A program made the translations under genes and the position numbers. From positions 2,906,001 to 2,970,000 of the forward strand of contig NZ_CP026363.1 in NCBI RefSeq assembly GCF_004117055.1: a stretch of DNA of 64,000 nucleotides, written 5' to 3'. Shown here piece by piece: positions 51,784 through 60,995 of the stretch; positions within the stretch are counted from its first letter, which is position 1, and the number at the start of each line of letters is the position of its first letter. The notes below the pieces were generated by a model, which ran no database searches, had not been told where the DNA came from, and saw nothing but the letters and a program-made list of their open reading frames with translations. This DNA is from Brevibacillus agri. GTDB taxonomy: Bacteria > Bacillota > Bacilli > Brevibacillales > Brevibacillaceae.

Positions 51784-51820
51784 AAGAACTATGGAATTAG
51801 AGCCATAGTTCTTTTTACAG
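51784..51820 (+). terminator. Bidirectional terminator between kinase and beta-rich protein genes
   Basis: AAAGAACTATGG / CCATAGTTCTTTTT around AATTAGAG; A- and T-runs on both sides. Confidence 0.85.
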
Positions 51821-51832
51821 GGAAAGCGAGAA

Positions 51833-52273
51833 TTACAGGCAGCCATCGACTTCTATGGTGAGCAGTTGGCTAGGCAGAACAGACAGGCCGTTGACTTGAC
51901 CGCCGCCGATAGAAGTACGGCCATACGTGGTCAGAAGGACATTTTCACGGTTGCCGTTGCGGCCGACAGTCAGGCGCACTTCGTAGTGGTTCGTTGCAAC
52001 GACAGTCGCGTTCAGCGCAACCCGTGTGTTTGCGGCGAGCGTTTGTGTGACGTCGAGCAGTGAACCTACCGGATTGGTTTGTGTGACCGCTGTGCCCCAG
52101 TTCAGCACTTGCACACGCACCTCCACTGGCTCGTCATTGAGGTTGACCAAGTCGATGTGAGCGGTAAGAGCCGTGTTCAGGTTGTTTTGCAGAATGCCAG
52201 TCGTGTAAACAGTTGTTCTCCTTGGTCTTCCACCCCCTCGGTCGCTGGTGCTTTCAAACTCCATTTCAGACAT
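51833..52273 (-). CDS. Hypothetical beta-rich protein
   Basis: 146 residues, start 52273 with GGAG nine bases upstream. No signal peptide; Thr/Asn/Val-rich strands (TGILQNNLNTALTAHIDLVN, VEVRVQVLNWGT). Pattern resembles spore-surface or appendage proteins of bacilli, but this is only composition. Followed by a hairpin with T-run at ~51783-51820 on the minus strand. Confidence 0.5.
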   Translation of the reverse strand: MSEMEFESTSDRGGGRPRRTTVYTTGILQNNLNTALTAHIDLVNLNDEPVEVRVQVLNWGTAVTQTNPVGSLLDVTQTLAANTRVALNATVVATNHYEVRLTVGRNGNRENVLLTTYGRTSIGGGQVNGLSVLPSQLLTIEVDGCL

Positions 52274-52399
52274 CCCAGATCACTCCATTTCTTGTTGTTT
52301 AACTAATGGGACAATACTACAATATTAAGTCTTGTCTCCTTTTGTAACGGCGAACGTAAGGGGACAAGTAACCATTTCTGATAGAAAGCGGTGGAATGG

Positions 52400-53167
52400 A
52401 TGAGCGAAGCTTCCATATTTAAACAGCTAGACTATACGGCGCGGTTTGAATGGGGATATGAAGGGGTAGAACAGTTGGCGCCCCAGTCAGACATCGTCGT
52501 CATGATAGATGTGCTGTCGTTTTGCACCTGTGTGGATGTCGTGTGCGGGCGCGGTGGGATCGTCTATCCGTACCGCATGCGAGACGAGACGGCAGCGCTT
52601 TACGCGCGGGAAAAAGGAGCACTGCTCGCCGGGAAACGCGGAGAGCCAGTGTCGCTCTCTCCGGCGTGTCTCGCGACGATTCCAGCCGGGAGCAAACTCG
52701 TCCTGCCTTCCCCCAACGGTTCGACCTGCACTGTGCTGGCGCAGCAAAGCGGAGCCGTGGTCGTCGCAGGCTGCTTGCGAAATGCAGCGGCGGTAGCTCG
52801 CTTCATCAACGCGCACAAAGGAACCGTGAGCGTGATCGCCTGCGGAGAAAGATGGCCCAACGGCGCCCTGCGTCCTGCCATCGAAGACATGCTGGCCGCA
52901 GGCGCGATCCTCGACGGATTAAGCGGCTACCAGCTCTCCTGCGAAGCGCAAATGGCGGTCGCCGCATTCCGGGCGGCCAACGAGCAGCTTGCTGCCGTCC
53001 TCGCGGAAAGCGGCTCTGGACGCGAGCTTGCCGCAAAAGGATATCCGCAGGATGTTCAGATCGCAGCCGAATGGAACCGCAGCCAGACCGTTCCGCTACT
53101 GGGAAAAGACGGCGGGTACGTTGCCGCTTCTTCTGCTCTCGGTTCAGCGCCGGGCTTTTTCGCATAA
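52400..53167 (+). CDS. 2-phosphosulfolactate phosphatase (ComB) family protein
   Basis: 255 residues from ATG 52400 with GGTGGA upstream. ComB blocks: VVMIDVLSFCTCVDVV with the catalytic Asp, LVLPSPNGSTCTVLA, VVVAGCLRNAAAVA and CGERWPNGALRPAIEDMLAAG. Mg-dependent hydrolase. In non-methanogens the substrate is uncertain; an Ldh2-family dehydrogenase (29711) elsewhere in the window could act on sulfolactate but the link is speculative. Confidence 0.85.
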   Translation: MSEASIFKQLDYTARFEWGYEGVEQLAPQSDIVVMIDVLSFCTCVDVVCGRGGIVYPYRMRDETAALYAREKGALLAGKRGEPVSLSPACLATIPAGSKLVLPSPNGSTCTVLAQQSGAVVVAGCLRNAAAVARFINAHKGTVSVIACGERWPNGALRPAIEDMLAAGAILDGLSGYQLSCEAQMAVAAFRAANEQLAAVLAESGSGRELAAKGYPQDVQIAAEWNRSQTVPLLGKDGGYVAASSALGSAPGFFA

Positions 53168-53230
53168 AGACTCCCTTTTTCGGAAACCATTTCTCATGAT
53201 CGAGTGAGAAACTGGACAGGGAGGATGAAC

Positions 53231-54826
53231 ATGGAAGAATCGAAGAACAGCACACAGGGCAGGTCAACCGAGGAAGAGCTGCTGACCAATCGGCAGGGCC
53301 ATCCGATCACAGACAACCAAAATATGCGCACAGTAGGCAATCGCGGTCCTACCGTTCTGGAAAACTATGATTTTCTGGAAAAAATTACGCATTTCGACCG
53401 TGAGCGAATACCGGAGCGGGTCGTGCACGGGCGTGGCGCAGGCGCACACGGATACTTCGAGGCGTACGGAACGGTCGGGGATGAGCCGGTTGCGAAGTAC
53501 ACGAGAGCGAAGCTGTTTGCGGAGCGCGGCAAAAAAACGCCTGTGTTCGTCCGTTTTTCGACCGTCATTCACGGCACGCACTCGCCTGAGACTTTGCGCG
53601 ATCCGCGCGGCTTTGCCGTGAAGTTTTACACGGAGGACGGGAACTGGGATCTGGTAGGGAACAATCTGAAAGTCTTCTTCATTCGCGATGCGATGAAGTT
53701 TCCTGATCTCGTCCACGCGTTCAAGCCAGACCCGGTGACGAACATTCAGGACGTCGAACGCATTTTTGACTTCATTTCCAATACGCCTGAAGCGATGCAC
53801 ATGATTACGTTTCTGTTCTCCCCGTGGGGCATCCCGGCGAACTACCGGCAGATGCAAGGATCCGGCGTCAATACGTACAAATGGGTGAATCAAAAGGGCG
53901 AAGCGGTGCTGGTCAAGTACCATTGGCAGCCGCTTGCGCAAGGGATCAAAAACTTGACGCAAAAAGAAGCCGAGGAAATTCAGGGGAAAAACTTCAATCA
54001 CGCGACACAGGACCTGTACGAAGCGATCGAACGGGGAGACTATCCGGAATGGGAGCTGTGCGTGCAAATCATGAGCGATGACGAGCATCCCGAGCTTGAT
54101 TTTGATCCGCTTGATCCGACGAAGCTGTGGCCGGAGGAGCAATTTCCGTTTTTGCCTGTTGGAAAAATGGTGTTGAACAAAAATCCGGAAAACTACTTTG
54201 CCGAAGTAGAACAGGTCGCGTTTGGCACAGGCGTGCTCGTCGACGGCCTGGACTTCTCGGACGACAAGCTGCTGCAAGGCAGAACGTTTTCCTATTCCGA
54301 CACGCAGCGCTATCGGGTGGGAGCCAACTATTTGCAGTTGCCGATCAACGCGCCGAAAAAGCACGTCGCCACCAACCAGGAAGGCGGGCAGATGCTGTAC
54401 CGCGTCGACCGCAAGCAGCCGCACATCAACTACGAGCCGTCCACGATCGGCGGTTTGCACGAGGCCAAACAGTCCGCTCCCGACCATCAACCAGAGGTCG
54501 CGGGCAAGATCGTCCGGCAAAAAATCGACCGCACCAACGATTTCAAACAGGCTGGCGAACGGTACCGGCTCATGGAAGACTGGGAAAAAGACGACCTGAT
54601 CGCCAATTTGACCGATGCTCTCCTGTCCTGTGACCGGCGCATCCAGGAGAAGATGCTCGATTACTTTTTCCAGTGCGACGAAGAGTACGGCTCCCGGGTG
54701 AAGCAAGGAATCGAGCAAGGTCGCCGGAACCGGGACAACGGCCACGGCGGACCGATGGGAGCGACCAATCCCGGCGCTGGCGTGCGTCAGGCCGAACAGG
54801 ATGGACATCCGGCGGAGCCGTATTGA
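53231..54826 (+). CDS. katA: Catalase (haem, monofunctional)
   Basis: 531 residues from ATG 53231 (GGGAGG six bases upstream; ATG 53225 is too close). Distal His in [15 protein letters not shown], Asn in [14 protein letters not shown], and proximal haem Tyr in [14 protein letters not shown]. Clade 3-like small-subunit enzyme with a ~40-residue Gly/Asn-rich tail ([14 protein letters not shown]). Cytoplasmic; breaks down H2O2. Confidence 0.95.
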   Translation: MEESKNSTQGRSTEEELLTNRQGHPITDNQNMRTVGNRGPTVLENYDFLEKITHFDRERIPERVVHGRGAGAHGYFEAYGTVGDEPVAKYTRAKLFAERGKKTPVFVRFSTVIHGTHSPETLRDPRGFAVKFYTEDGNWDLVGNNLKVFFIRDAMKFPDLVHAFKPDPVTNIQDVERIFDFISNTPEAMHMITFLFSPWGIPANYRQMQGSGVNTYKWVNQKGEAVLVKYHWQPLAQGIKNLTQKEAEEIQGKNFNHATQDLYEAIERGDYPEWELCVQIMSDDEHPELDFDPLDPTKLWPEEQFPFLPVGKMVLNKNPENYFAEVEQVAFGTGVLVDGLDFSDDKLLQGRTFSYSDTQRYRVGANYLQLPINAPKKHVATNQEGGQMLYRVDRKQPHINYEPSTIGGLHEAKQSAPDHQPEVAGKIVRQKIDRTNDFKQAGERYRLMEDWEKDDLIANLTDALLSCDRRIQEKMLDYFFQCDEEYGSRVKQGIEQGRRNRDNGHGGPMGATNPGAGVRQAEQDGHPAEPY

Positions 54827-54867
54827 TCGCTTGAATAAAGGCCATCAGAGCCAGAAAACAGCGCCTG

Positions 54868-54912
54868 ACCCCTTTGCGTGTGCCGATTGGCTGCAAAGGG
54901 GTTGGCTTTTTC
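54868..54912 (+). terminator. Terminator after catalase
   Basis: ACCCCTTTGC / GCAAAGGGGT, then TGGCTTTTTCC. Confidence 0.75.
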
Positions 54913-55088
54913 CCTCTCCTGCCGTACCCTTTTGCGCGAGGAAGCAAAAAGGCTGCTTGCACAGTCGCCCTTTTTCCGTTATTCGAACGGTTCCGCTTTC
55001 AAGCTCATTCTCGTAGCCTTTCGCATGATGGTGGAAGTGCCACAGGAAAATATAGGATTAGACTAAAGTTATTGAACCTGTGCGGTTT

Positions 55089-55198
55089 TTGAATAGTAAA
55101 ATCAGCAGTCGCTATAAAAAAGTGGTAGATTGACCGCGTAAAAGAAACAGCGGCGGACTAGGACTCAAAAATAAAGGCTGAGACTGCCGCTGTTTTTT
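55089..55198 (+). ncRNA. Candidate small RNA (promoter to terminator, ~75 nt)
   Basis: TTGAAT (55089-55094), 18-bp spacer, TATAAA (55113-55118) predict a start near 55125. A hairpin AACAGCGGC (55146-55154) / GCCGCTGTT (55186-55194) with TTTTTT ends at 55198. No ORF between. This sits in the 520-bp gap 54827-55344, where I see no gene. Confidence 0.35.
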
Positions 55199-55344
55199 GA
55201 GCGAGCGGTTTTCGGTTGTTCAATGGCAAGGTTGAACGAAAAAAGCAATGGTTCTTTCCAGCGCTGCGCGGCAATCTGTTAGCAGAATCGTAACTTGCGG
55301 GAGGCCGTGAAGGCTGCTTCTTTAGTTCTTGCTGCCGTCTACTT

Positions 55345-55788
55345 TTACTGGTCGCGCAGGTGCGTCGCCAGATTGTCGAGCGTACCAGACCAACCGTCGT
55401 ACACATACTGATCGCCGGGGTGACCAGCGAATCCGCGCAGGTGGAAGATCATCTCGGTGCGCTCGCCCTGTGCGGTAAGGGTCAGGGTCACGACAGGGGT
55501 GCCCTCGACGGGATCATCGGGGGAACCCCAGGTGAAGACGAGCCGTTCGAAAGGAATGACGTCAAGGAACACACCCCCGGTGTGATACTCCTGGCCGGTC
55601 TGCTTATTGACCATAGTATAGCGGTAGCGTCCGCCTTCGCGGACGTCGAAGGAGATAGACTCTAGCGGCGTTGAAGGGAGCCAGGCGGCGAGATCGTTCT
55701 TCTCGGTCCAGGCGCGCCATACGAGCTCGCGGCGGGCATTCAGGGTGCGGACGATGGTGAACTCCGGTGCAGATGCGGTCATGTTCAT
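55345..55788 (-). CDS. SRPBCC/AHSA1-family protein
   Basis: 147 residues, ATG 55788 complement after AAGGAGG. START-like fold: RTLNARRELVWRAWTEKNDLAAW, FDVREGGRYRYTM, ERLVFTWGSPDD and the C-terminal GWSGTLDNLATHL. Ligand-binding or stress protein of unknown ligand. The 400 bp upstream (55789-56190) contain no gene I can support. Confidence 0.85.
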   Translation of the reverse strand: MNMTASAPEFTIVRTLNARRELVWRAWTEKNDLAAWLPSTPLESISFDVREGGRYRYTMVNKQTGQEYHTGGVFLDVIPFERLVFTWGSPDDPVEGTPVVTLTLTAQGERTEMIFHLRGFAGHPGDQYVYDGWSGTLDNLATHLRDQ

Positions 55789-56193
55789 TGTTCCTCCTTT
55801 TTGGTCATGGACTTGAGGGGAAATTCCAGTGCGTCGAAATGCTTGTTCCAGGCTAAGGATGCTGCTCCTGCCCGTTAGTTGAGCGCCGCCACCTGAGTCT
55901 ACTCTATGTTATTTTTCAGTCTACAACTTAATTTCCCCAGTCTGATGCTTTATTTTCACAGAACAGGAAGTGCATGGTAGATTCGGCGCACGCCTTGAAA
56001 TTCTCTCTATTACCTAGCTTTAAAAACCGAACAAATGTTCTGATTCGATTCTATCATAAATGGAAATTTCCCACAATCTGTGCAAGAGAAAACTTTTCAA
56101 AAACTTGTGTTGGAAAAAGGTAACTTTTGCCGCCACCGCACGTCTAACCAGTTGATTTTCCTCTAAATCCCAATAGTGGTGGTGGAACGGGCA

Positions 56194-58335
56194 ATGTGGA
56201 ACGGCAATCACGCAAAAGCATGGCTGTGCAGCAGTTTGGCGTTGGTGCTCGCAGTCTCAGGAAGCGTGCAAGCGCAACAGCTATCTGCGCAAACAGCTCC
56301 TGCGCAAAAACAGGCTATTGGCAGTAAAACAGCAGCGGAAAAAGCAAGGCAGGTGCCGATGAAAGCGTGCGGGGAGGACGAGCAAAAAGCCGGGCAAAAG
56401 AAGCCTGCTGCAAACTCCCTGGCGTCCCTCGATGAAGCTTCCGCCTCGCCTCTGTCCGGCATCCGGAAAATTGCCACGGGCGTTATTTTCGATGAAGCCG
56501 GGTACGGCTGGCGTCCGGGCATTTCCTATGCGATCGACCAGGCAGGTAACGCGTGGCGCTGGGGCGTGCAGGCAGGCCAGTGGCTGGATTTTCCGCAAAA
56601 GCTCGCAGGCATCGAGAACGTCAAGGAGGTCACATGGGGCTACGCTCTGACGAATGCGGGTGAGGTATGGCGGCTGGGTGAGCAGGCGCAGCCGGAAAAA
56701 ATCGCGGGGCTCGATCACATCCGCTCGATCCGCGAGCTAATCGGAAACGAAGAGATACTTGCCCTGTTAAAAGACGACGGGACCGTGTGGACGCTCAAGC
56801 AGGGAGAGCGACAGCCGCGGCGATTGGGGTCGTTTGCCAAAGTCAGCGCGCTCTACGGCTCGGCCTTCTCCCTGTTTTTGCAAGAGGAAAGCGGCAAGCT
56901 GTTTTATTTGGACGGAAAGCGACAGGAGCTGAAAGCCGAGCTTACCCATGTCGTGGATGTACCTGGAGCGGTGAAGCAAATCGCGCTCGATTATTCGGAT
57001 CGGGCTATGATCCAGACCGCAAATGACGAGGTTTACCTCTTTAATGCGAAGGAGAAAACGTGGACGCGGGCGCCGCGCGAAGCCGAGGAGGCAGTCAAGA
57101 TGGCGGTTGGCGGAGACGGGCTGTACCTGTTCAGCAAAAAGGACGGCACGCTCTGGGGCTGGGGCCACAACACGCTGGGGATGCTCGGCGAGCAGTACCC
57201 GGATCGGGTCGAGCTGCCTGTCCGGATTGCCGACCTGACCGATATTGTCGATGTGCAGGCAGGCACCGATCACATCCTCGCCTTGCAAAAATCCGGCCAC
57301 GTCTTTTCCTGGGGAAGCAATATGACAGGCCAGTTGGGCAGAATGCCGCGCCTTTTCACGGAGTGGACCGAGATCGGCGAGCTGAAGGACGTAAGGCAAA
57401 TCGCAACCGGACTTGGCCAGCCTTATTTTGTGCGCAAGGACGGCACGGTTTGGGGGATCGACGAGCAGCGGCAGCCTTACCAGGTGGCAGGGCCGAAAAA
57501 TGTCCAGACGATTGACAGCGTGTTGAATGCGGCAGTCACGCTGGATACGGCGGGCCATGTACAGCTTTGGACCGATCAGTTCGGCACGTGCCAGACGTTG
57601 GCGCTGCCGGGCACTGTCAAAGATGTGGTCGCTGGGGAAGAACGACTGCTGCTGCGCCTGGCGGATGACGGCCTGTTCGCCGTAGAACTGCGCCATGAGC
57701 TGGTCGAGAAAAACGGCGTCTACGTGCCCGCCAACATCACGGTCGGCGAGATGGAAGCTGCGCAGATCGACCCGGCCGTGGCAGCGCGCATTGCCAAGCT
57801 GTACGCCAACGCTTACCTGTTTTTCGCCACAACCAAAGAGGGCGAGGTGCTGTACGCCGAGCAAACTGCCAGGCAGCCCTCGTTTCAAAGCGTACCTGGC
57901 GTAAAAGGCGTGCGGGAGCTGGCTCCGCAATATTTTGTACGCTACACGGCCGACCCGCTTTCCGTATGGGCTTTATCCGATGCGGGCGCGGTCCGCGAGC
58001 TGCAATTTCAACTGGACCGCCACAAAGACGAATGGAACATCGCGCAAGTCAGCGTGGCAGGGGAAGCGGAGGAAGGGATCGCCTTTGCCAGCGGCCGGCT
58101 GCGCATCACGAAGGACGGGCAATTGTATGAAAAAGACTGGAGTCCGCTTGTGAAAAAACAGATTCCTCGCCCTGTCCGCCTGGTAGCGTCCACGTACGAC
58201 TACGCCATCGAGGGACCCGGATCGCACTATCATGTCATCGTCACGGAAGATGACAAAGTAGTCGTCCTCGGCTATAACCCGTTTGAAAAAAGCTCGCTTC
58301 AGCCGCAACTGGTCCAGACCAAAGCGAAACCATAA
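56194..58335 (+). CDS. Exported RCC1-repeat beta-propeller-like protein
   Basis: 713 residues from ATG 56194 (only GGTGG upstream; GTG 56176/56179 are alternatives). Signal peptide ending SGSVQAQQ. RCC1-type repeats of about 50 residues, e.g. LWGWGHNTLGMLGE and VFSWGSNMTGQLGR, spread over residues ~90-450, followed by less regular repeats to the end. Bacterial RCC1 proteins are secreted or surface proteins, function mostly unknown. Monocistronic. Confidence 0.75.
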   Translation: MWNGNHAKAWLCSSLALVLAVSGSVQAQQLSAQTAPAQKQAIGSKTAAEKARQVPMKACGEDEQKAGQKKPAANSLASLDEASASPLSGIRKIATGVIFDEAGYGWRPGISYAIDQAGNAWRWGVQAGQWLDFPQKLAGIENVKEVTWGYALTNAGEVWRLGEQAQPEKIAGLDHIRSIRELIGNEEILALLKDDGTVWTLKQGERQPRRLGSFAKVSALYGSAFSLFLQEESGKLFYLDGKRQELKAELTHVVDVPGAVKQIALDYSDRAMIQTANDEVYLFNAKEKTWTRAPREAEEAVKMAVGGDGLYLFSKKDGTLWGWGHNTLGMLGEQYPDRVELPVRIADLTDIVDVQAGTDHILALQKSGHVFSWGSNMTGQLGRMPRLFTEWTEIGELKDVRQIATGLGQPYFVRKDGTVWGIDEQRQPYQVAGPKNVQTIDSVLNAAVTLDTAGHVQLWTDQFGTCQTLALPGTVKDVVAGEERLLLRLADDGLFAVELRHELVEKNGVYVPANITVGEMEAAQIDPAVAARIAKLYANAYLFFATTKEGEVLYAEQTARQPSFQSVPGVKGVRELAPQYFVRYTADPLSVWALSDAGAVRELQFQLDRHKDEWNIAQVSVAGEAEEGIAFASGRLRITKDGQLYEKDWSPLVKKQIPRPVRLVASTYDYAIEGPGSHYHVIVTEDDKVVVLGYNPFEKSSLQPQLVQTKAKP

Positions 58336-58394
58336 CCTAATAGGAAAAAACTCACGCCCGGATTGTGGGGCGTGAGCGTCGCGCGCAGGGGAGA

Positions 58395-58790
58395 TTATTT
58401 GCCCCTGTGCTTTTCTTTTGCCTTTTGCACTTTTCGCTGCCATTTTTGCTCCAGGCGTTCGAGCTTTTGCTTGCGCCCGGCCACCTTTTTTTCGGCCTTG
58501 CGCGTTTCCCATTCCAGCTTGATCGCTTCCTGGGCATAGGTCGAGGGGCCTTTTGTGCGCAACTCTTTGGCAACTTGACGGGCCAGCCGCTTCGGATTGA
58601 CTTTGGTCGGAACGGCTTCTTGCACTTCCACGGACGCTTTCCGATTGTCCAGTCCAGGCAACAGCCGATGCAGGACAAAATCGAGCACTTCGCCGTCTTT
58701 TGGCTCCGCCATCTATCATAGGGGATGGTGTCTTTGCTGGCAAAATGCCGCAATGCGGGAAAACAGCTATCCATTGTCACGAACGGTCAC
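58395..58790 (-). pseudogene. yjdF: YjdF-family gene with decayed 5' end
   Basis: The open frame (105 residues from ATG 58712) starts EPKDGEVLDFV and has NPKRLARQVAKELRTKG, STYAQEAIKLE and the C-terminal KAKEKHRGK, as in YjdF (DUF2992). The N-terminal ~40 residues of the family appear only in another frame (VRDNG, then FPALRHFASKD). ATG 58712 lacks a ribosome site. So probably a truncated or frameshifted gene; a shortened product is possible. Confidence 0.6.
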
Positions 58791-59058
58791 GGACCGCAGG
58801 CAGCGGAGGCTGGCCCTGCATTTTCTGCAAGTAGACGGCCATGATGAAACCGAGGCAGATGGGTACGAAATCCGCATCGCTGCAGCCGATGGTGAGCCTC
58901 CAAACGGTCAAGCATAGCTTGTTTGGAATATTGTAACAATCTTGTGCAACCTATGGATAAACATGGGAGGAAAATGTAGAATCATGTCGAATGTGTAGAC
59001 ATAACAACCCGGCATGAGTCCAAAATTTTTGGTTCAGGTAGCAAAGGAGTTTTGTGGA

Positions 59059-59152
59059 ATGGATCATTTTTCTCACCTATTTAAGAGCGATCACCATTCA
59101 TGCAGCGAGTCGTCGATTGGGCAAAACGATGATTCTCCCCGCATCTCTTTAC
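59059..59152 (+). pseudogene. 5' part of a globin-coupled GGDEF-EAL gene, interrupted by an IS
   Basis: ATG 59059 (AAAGGAG nine bases upstream) opens 31 codons plus one base (MDHFSHLFKSD... to RISL) before the insertion site TTTAC (59148-59152). Joined to position 60976 it continues RISLQGNPEVLAQL in frame. The N-terminus resembles that of HemAT-type globin sensors. See 60976-62786. Confidence 0.75.
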
Positions 59153-59340
59153 AGATTTTCCGAACGAGAAAGCCCGCTACGGTGCGATAGCACCCCCTTT
59201 AGGGGCGGGATGAGAGTGAGGTCAAATACGGAGTACCACGAATAAATCGAAGGTTTGTGGTACTTCAAGTATTTGAAAATTCCACTCTTTTTTGTTGTTC
59301 ATATGTTGTAGTATATAAAGAAAACTGATACAATAGGTGT

Positions 59341-59739
59341 ATGAACGAATACAGAAGAACAAGCACAACCCTTTCATTATTAAACTACCATTTTGTGTTC
59401 TGCCCTCGGTACAGAAGAAAGATTTTTCTGCAAGCAGATGTAGAACAACGCTTCAAAGAGTTGGTACATGAAGGGTGTGAGGAACTGCAAATTGTGATTG
59501 TTGCTCTTGAATGCGACAAAGACCATACGCATATGTTTCTCAACGCACTCCCATCATTAAGCCCTGCGGATATGATGGCAAAAATGAAAGGAGTGACTTC
59601 TAAGAAATTGCGTGAAGAGTTTCCACATCTTCGGCATTTGCCGAGTTTGTGGACACGCTCATACTTCGTTTCTACCGCAGGAAATGTATCAAGTGAAACG
59701 ATAAAGCGATATGTCGAACAACAGAAAACAAGGGGGTGA
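59341..59739 (+). CDS. tnpA: IS200/IS605 Y1 transposase TnpA
   Basis: 132 residues, ATG 59341. HUH motif H62-T-H64 in DKDHTHMFLNA and the nucleophile Tyr124 in SSETIKRYVEQQ are present, so it appears active. It cuts and rejoins single-stranded DNA at the element's ends. The five-base gap to tnpB suggests coupled translation. Confidence 0.95.
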   Translation: MNEYRRTSTTLSLLNYHFVFCPRYRRKIFLQADVEQRFKELVHEGCEELQIVIVALECDKDHTHMFLNALPSLSPADMMAKMKGVTSKKLREEFPHLRHLPSLWTRSYFVSTAGNVSSETIKRYVEQQKTRG

Positions 59740-59744
59740 AAATC

Positions 59745-60821
59745 ATGTCGCAGACCATCACAGTCAAAGTGAAATTGCTTCCAACAAAAGAACAGGCTTC
59801 TATTTTGCGTGAAATGAGTCAAACGTACCTCTCCACTATCAATACTCTCGTTTCCGAAATGGTTGCTGAAAAGAAAAGCACAAAGAAGTCGAGTAAGGAT
59901 ATTTCTGCTTCTTTGCCAAGTGCCGTTAAAAATCAAGCTATCAAGGACGCGAAAAGTGTGTTTAAGAAAGCGAAGAAAAGCAAATTCACTACTGTTCCTG
60001 TTTTGAAGAAACCTGTCTGCATTTGGAACAATCAAAACTACTCGTTTGATTTCACGCACATTTCCATGCCGATTATGATTGACGGCAAGGTAACTAAAAC
60101 ACCTATCCGTGCTTTGTTAGTTGATAAAGACAACCGTAACTTTGCTTTGCTAAAACACAAATTAGGTACGCTTCGAATCACACAGAAAGCAAATAAATGG
60201 ATTGCCCAAATTTCTGTCACCATACCTACTATGGAAGGAACAGGAGTAAAAGTCATGGGTGTTGATTTGGGGTTAAAAGTTCCTGCCGTTGCTGTAACAG
60301 ATGATGAAAAGGTACGTTTCTTTGGGAATGGCAGACAAAATAAGTACATGAAGCGTAAGTTTCGTTCTGAACGCAAAGCATTAGGCAAAAAGAAAAAGGT
60401 AAATGCGATTCGTAGTTCAAAAGATAAAGAACAACGTTGGATGAAAGACCAAGACCATAAGGTTAGTCGTGCTATCGTAAATTTTGCAAAAGACAATAAA
60501 ATTTCTGTCATTCGCTTGGAACAACTGGCGAATATTAGACAGACGGCAAGAACAAGCCGTAAAAACGAAAAGAATCTGCATACTTGGTCATTTTATCGCC
60601 TATCTCAGTTCATTGAATATAAAGCGAATTTAGTTGGTATTAGAGTTGAGCATGTGAATCCTGCATACACAAGTCAGACATGCCCTAAATGCTCTGAGAA
60701 GAATAAGGCACAAGACCGTAAGTATAAATGCAAATGTGGATTCGAAAAACATCGTGATTTAGTCGGTGCTATGAACATTCGATATGCACCTGTGATTGAT
60801 GGTAACAGTCAATCAGCCTAA
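59745..60821 (+). CDS. tnpB: RNA-guided nuclease TnpB
   Basis: 358 residues from ATG 59745 (GGGGGTG upstream). RuvC residues Asp174 (MGVDLGLK), Glu259 (IRLEQLANI) and Asp338 (KHRDLVGAMN) are all present, with the zinc ribbon CPKCSEKN...CKCG between the last two. TnpB uses a guide RNA from the element's right end to cut sites next to the TAM, here probably TTTAC/TTAC. Apparently intact. Confidence 0.95.
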   Translation: MSQTITVKVKLLPTKEQASILREMSQTYLSTINTLVSEMVAEKKSTKKSSKDISASLPSAVKNQAIKDAKSVFKKAKKSKFTTVPVLKKPVCIWNNQNYSFDFTHISMPIMIDGKVTKTPIRALLVDKDNRNFALLKHKLGTLRITQKANKWIAQISVTIPTMEGTGVKVMGVDLGLKVPAVAVTDDEKVRFFGNGRQNKYMKRKFRSERKALGKKKKVNAIRSSKDKEQRWMKDQDHKVSRAIVNFAKDNKISVIRLEQLANIRQTARTSRKNEKNLHTWSFYRLSQFIEYKANLVGIRVEHVNPAYTSQTCPKCSEKNKAQDRKYKCKCGFEKHRDLVGAMNIRYAPVIDGNSQSA

Positions 60822-60995
60822 GATGCTATATGCACTGTCTTAGGAGGGGCAATGAGATGTCCTCATCTTGAAGGCTGTTCAAAACAGAAATGGACTGCGA
60901 ACGCTTAGTCATTCAAGAATCCCACCCGTACACCGCAAGGTGGAAGGCTTGCGGCTTTAGCCGTGGGAGTCTCAAAAGGTAACCCAGAAGTTTTG
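60822..60995 (+). ncRNA. TnpB omega/re-RNA with guide
   Basis: The 3' end of tnpB and the right end fold into hairpins, the last being TCCCACCCGTA...TAGCCGTGGGA (60931-60968). The scaffold should end at the right boundary TCAA (60975); the next ~16-20 bases (AAGGTAACCC...) are host DNA and serve as guide. Boundaries inferred from the family. Confidence 0.6.

Larger units (their letters stand above)
59153..60975 (+). mobile_element. IS200/IS605-family insertion sequence (IS605 type, 1.8 kb)
   Basis: Contains tnpA and tnpB in the same direction, subterminal hairpins (left: around 59173-59205, with GGTGCGATAGCACC; right: 60927-60970, TCCCAC / GTGGGA) and no terminal inverted repeats. The left flank is TTAC and the right end is TCAA, the same cleavage sites as IS608. 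Excising 59153-60975 restores the host gene in frame. No target duplication, as expected for the single-strand mechanism. Confidence 0.85.

Noticed and set aside
53264-54808. 514-codon minus-strand frame
   Set aside because: Shadow of catalase.
60927-60970. CRISPR-like hairpin repeat
   Set aside because: Single copy at the right end of the IS605 element; it is the TnpB guide RNA scaffold.
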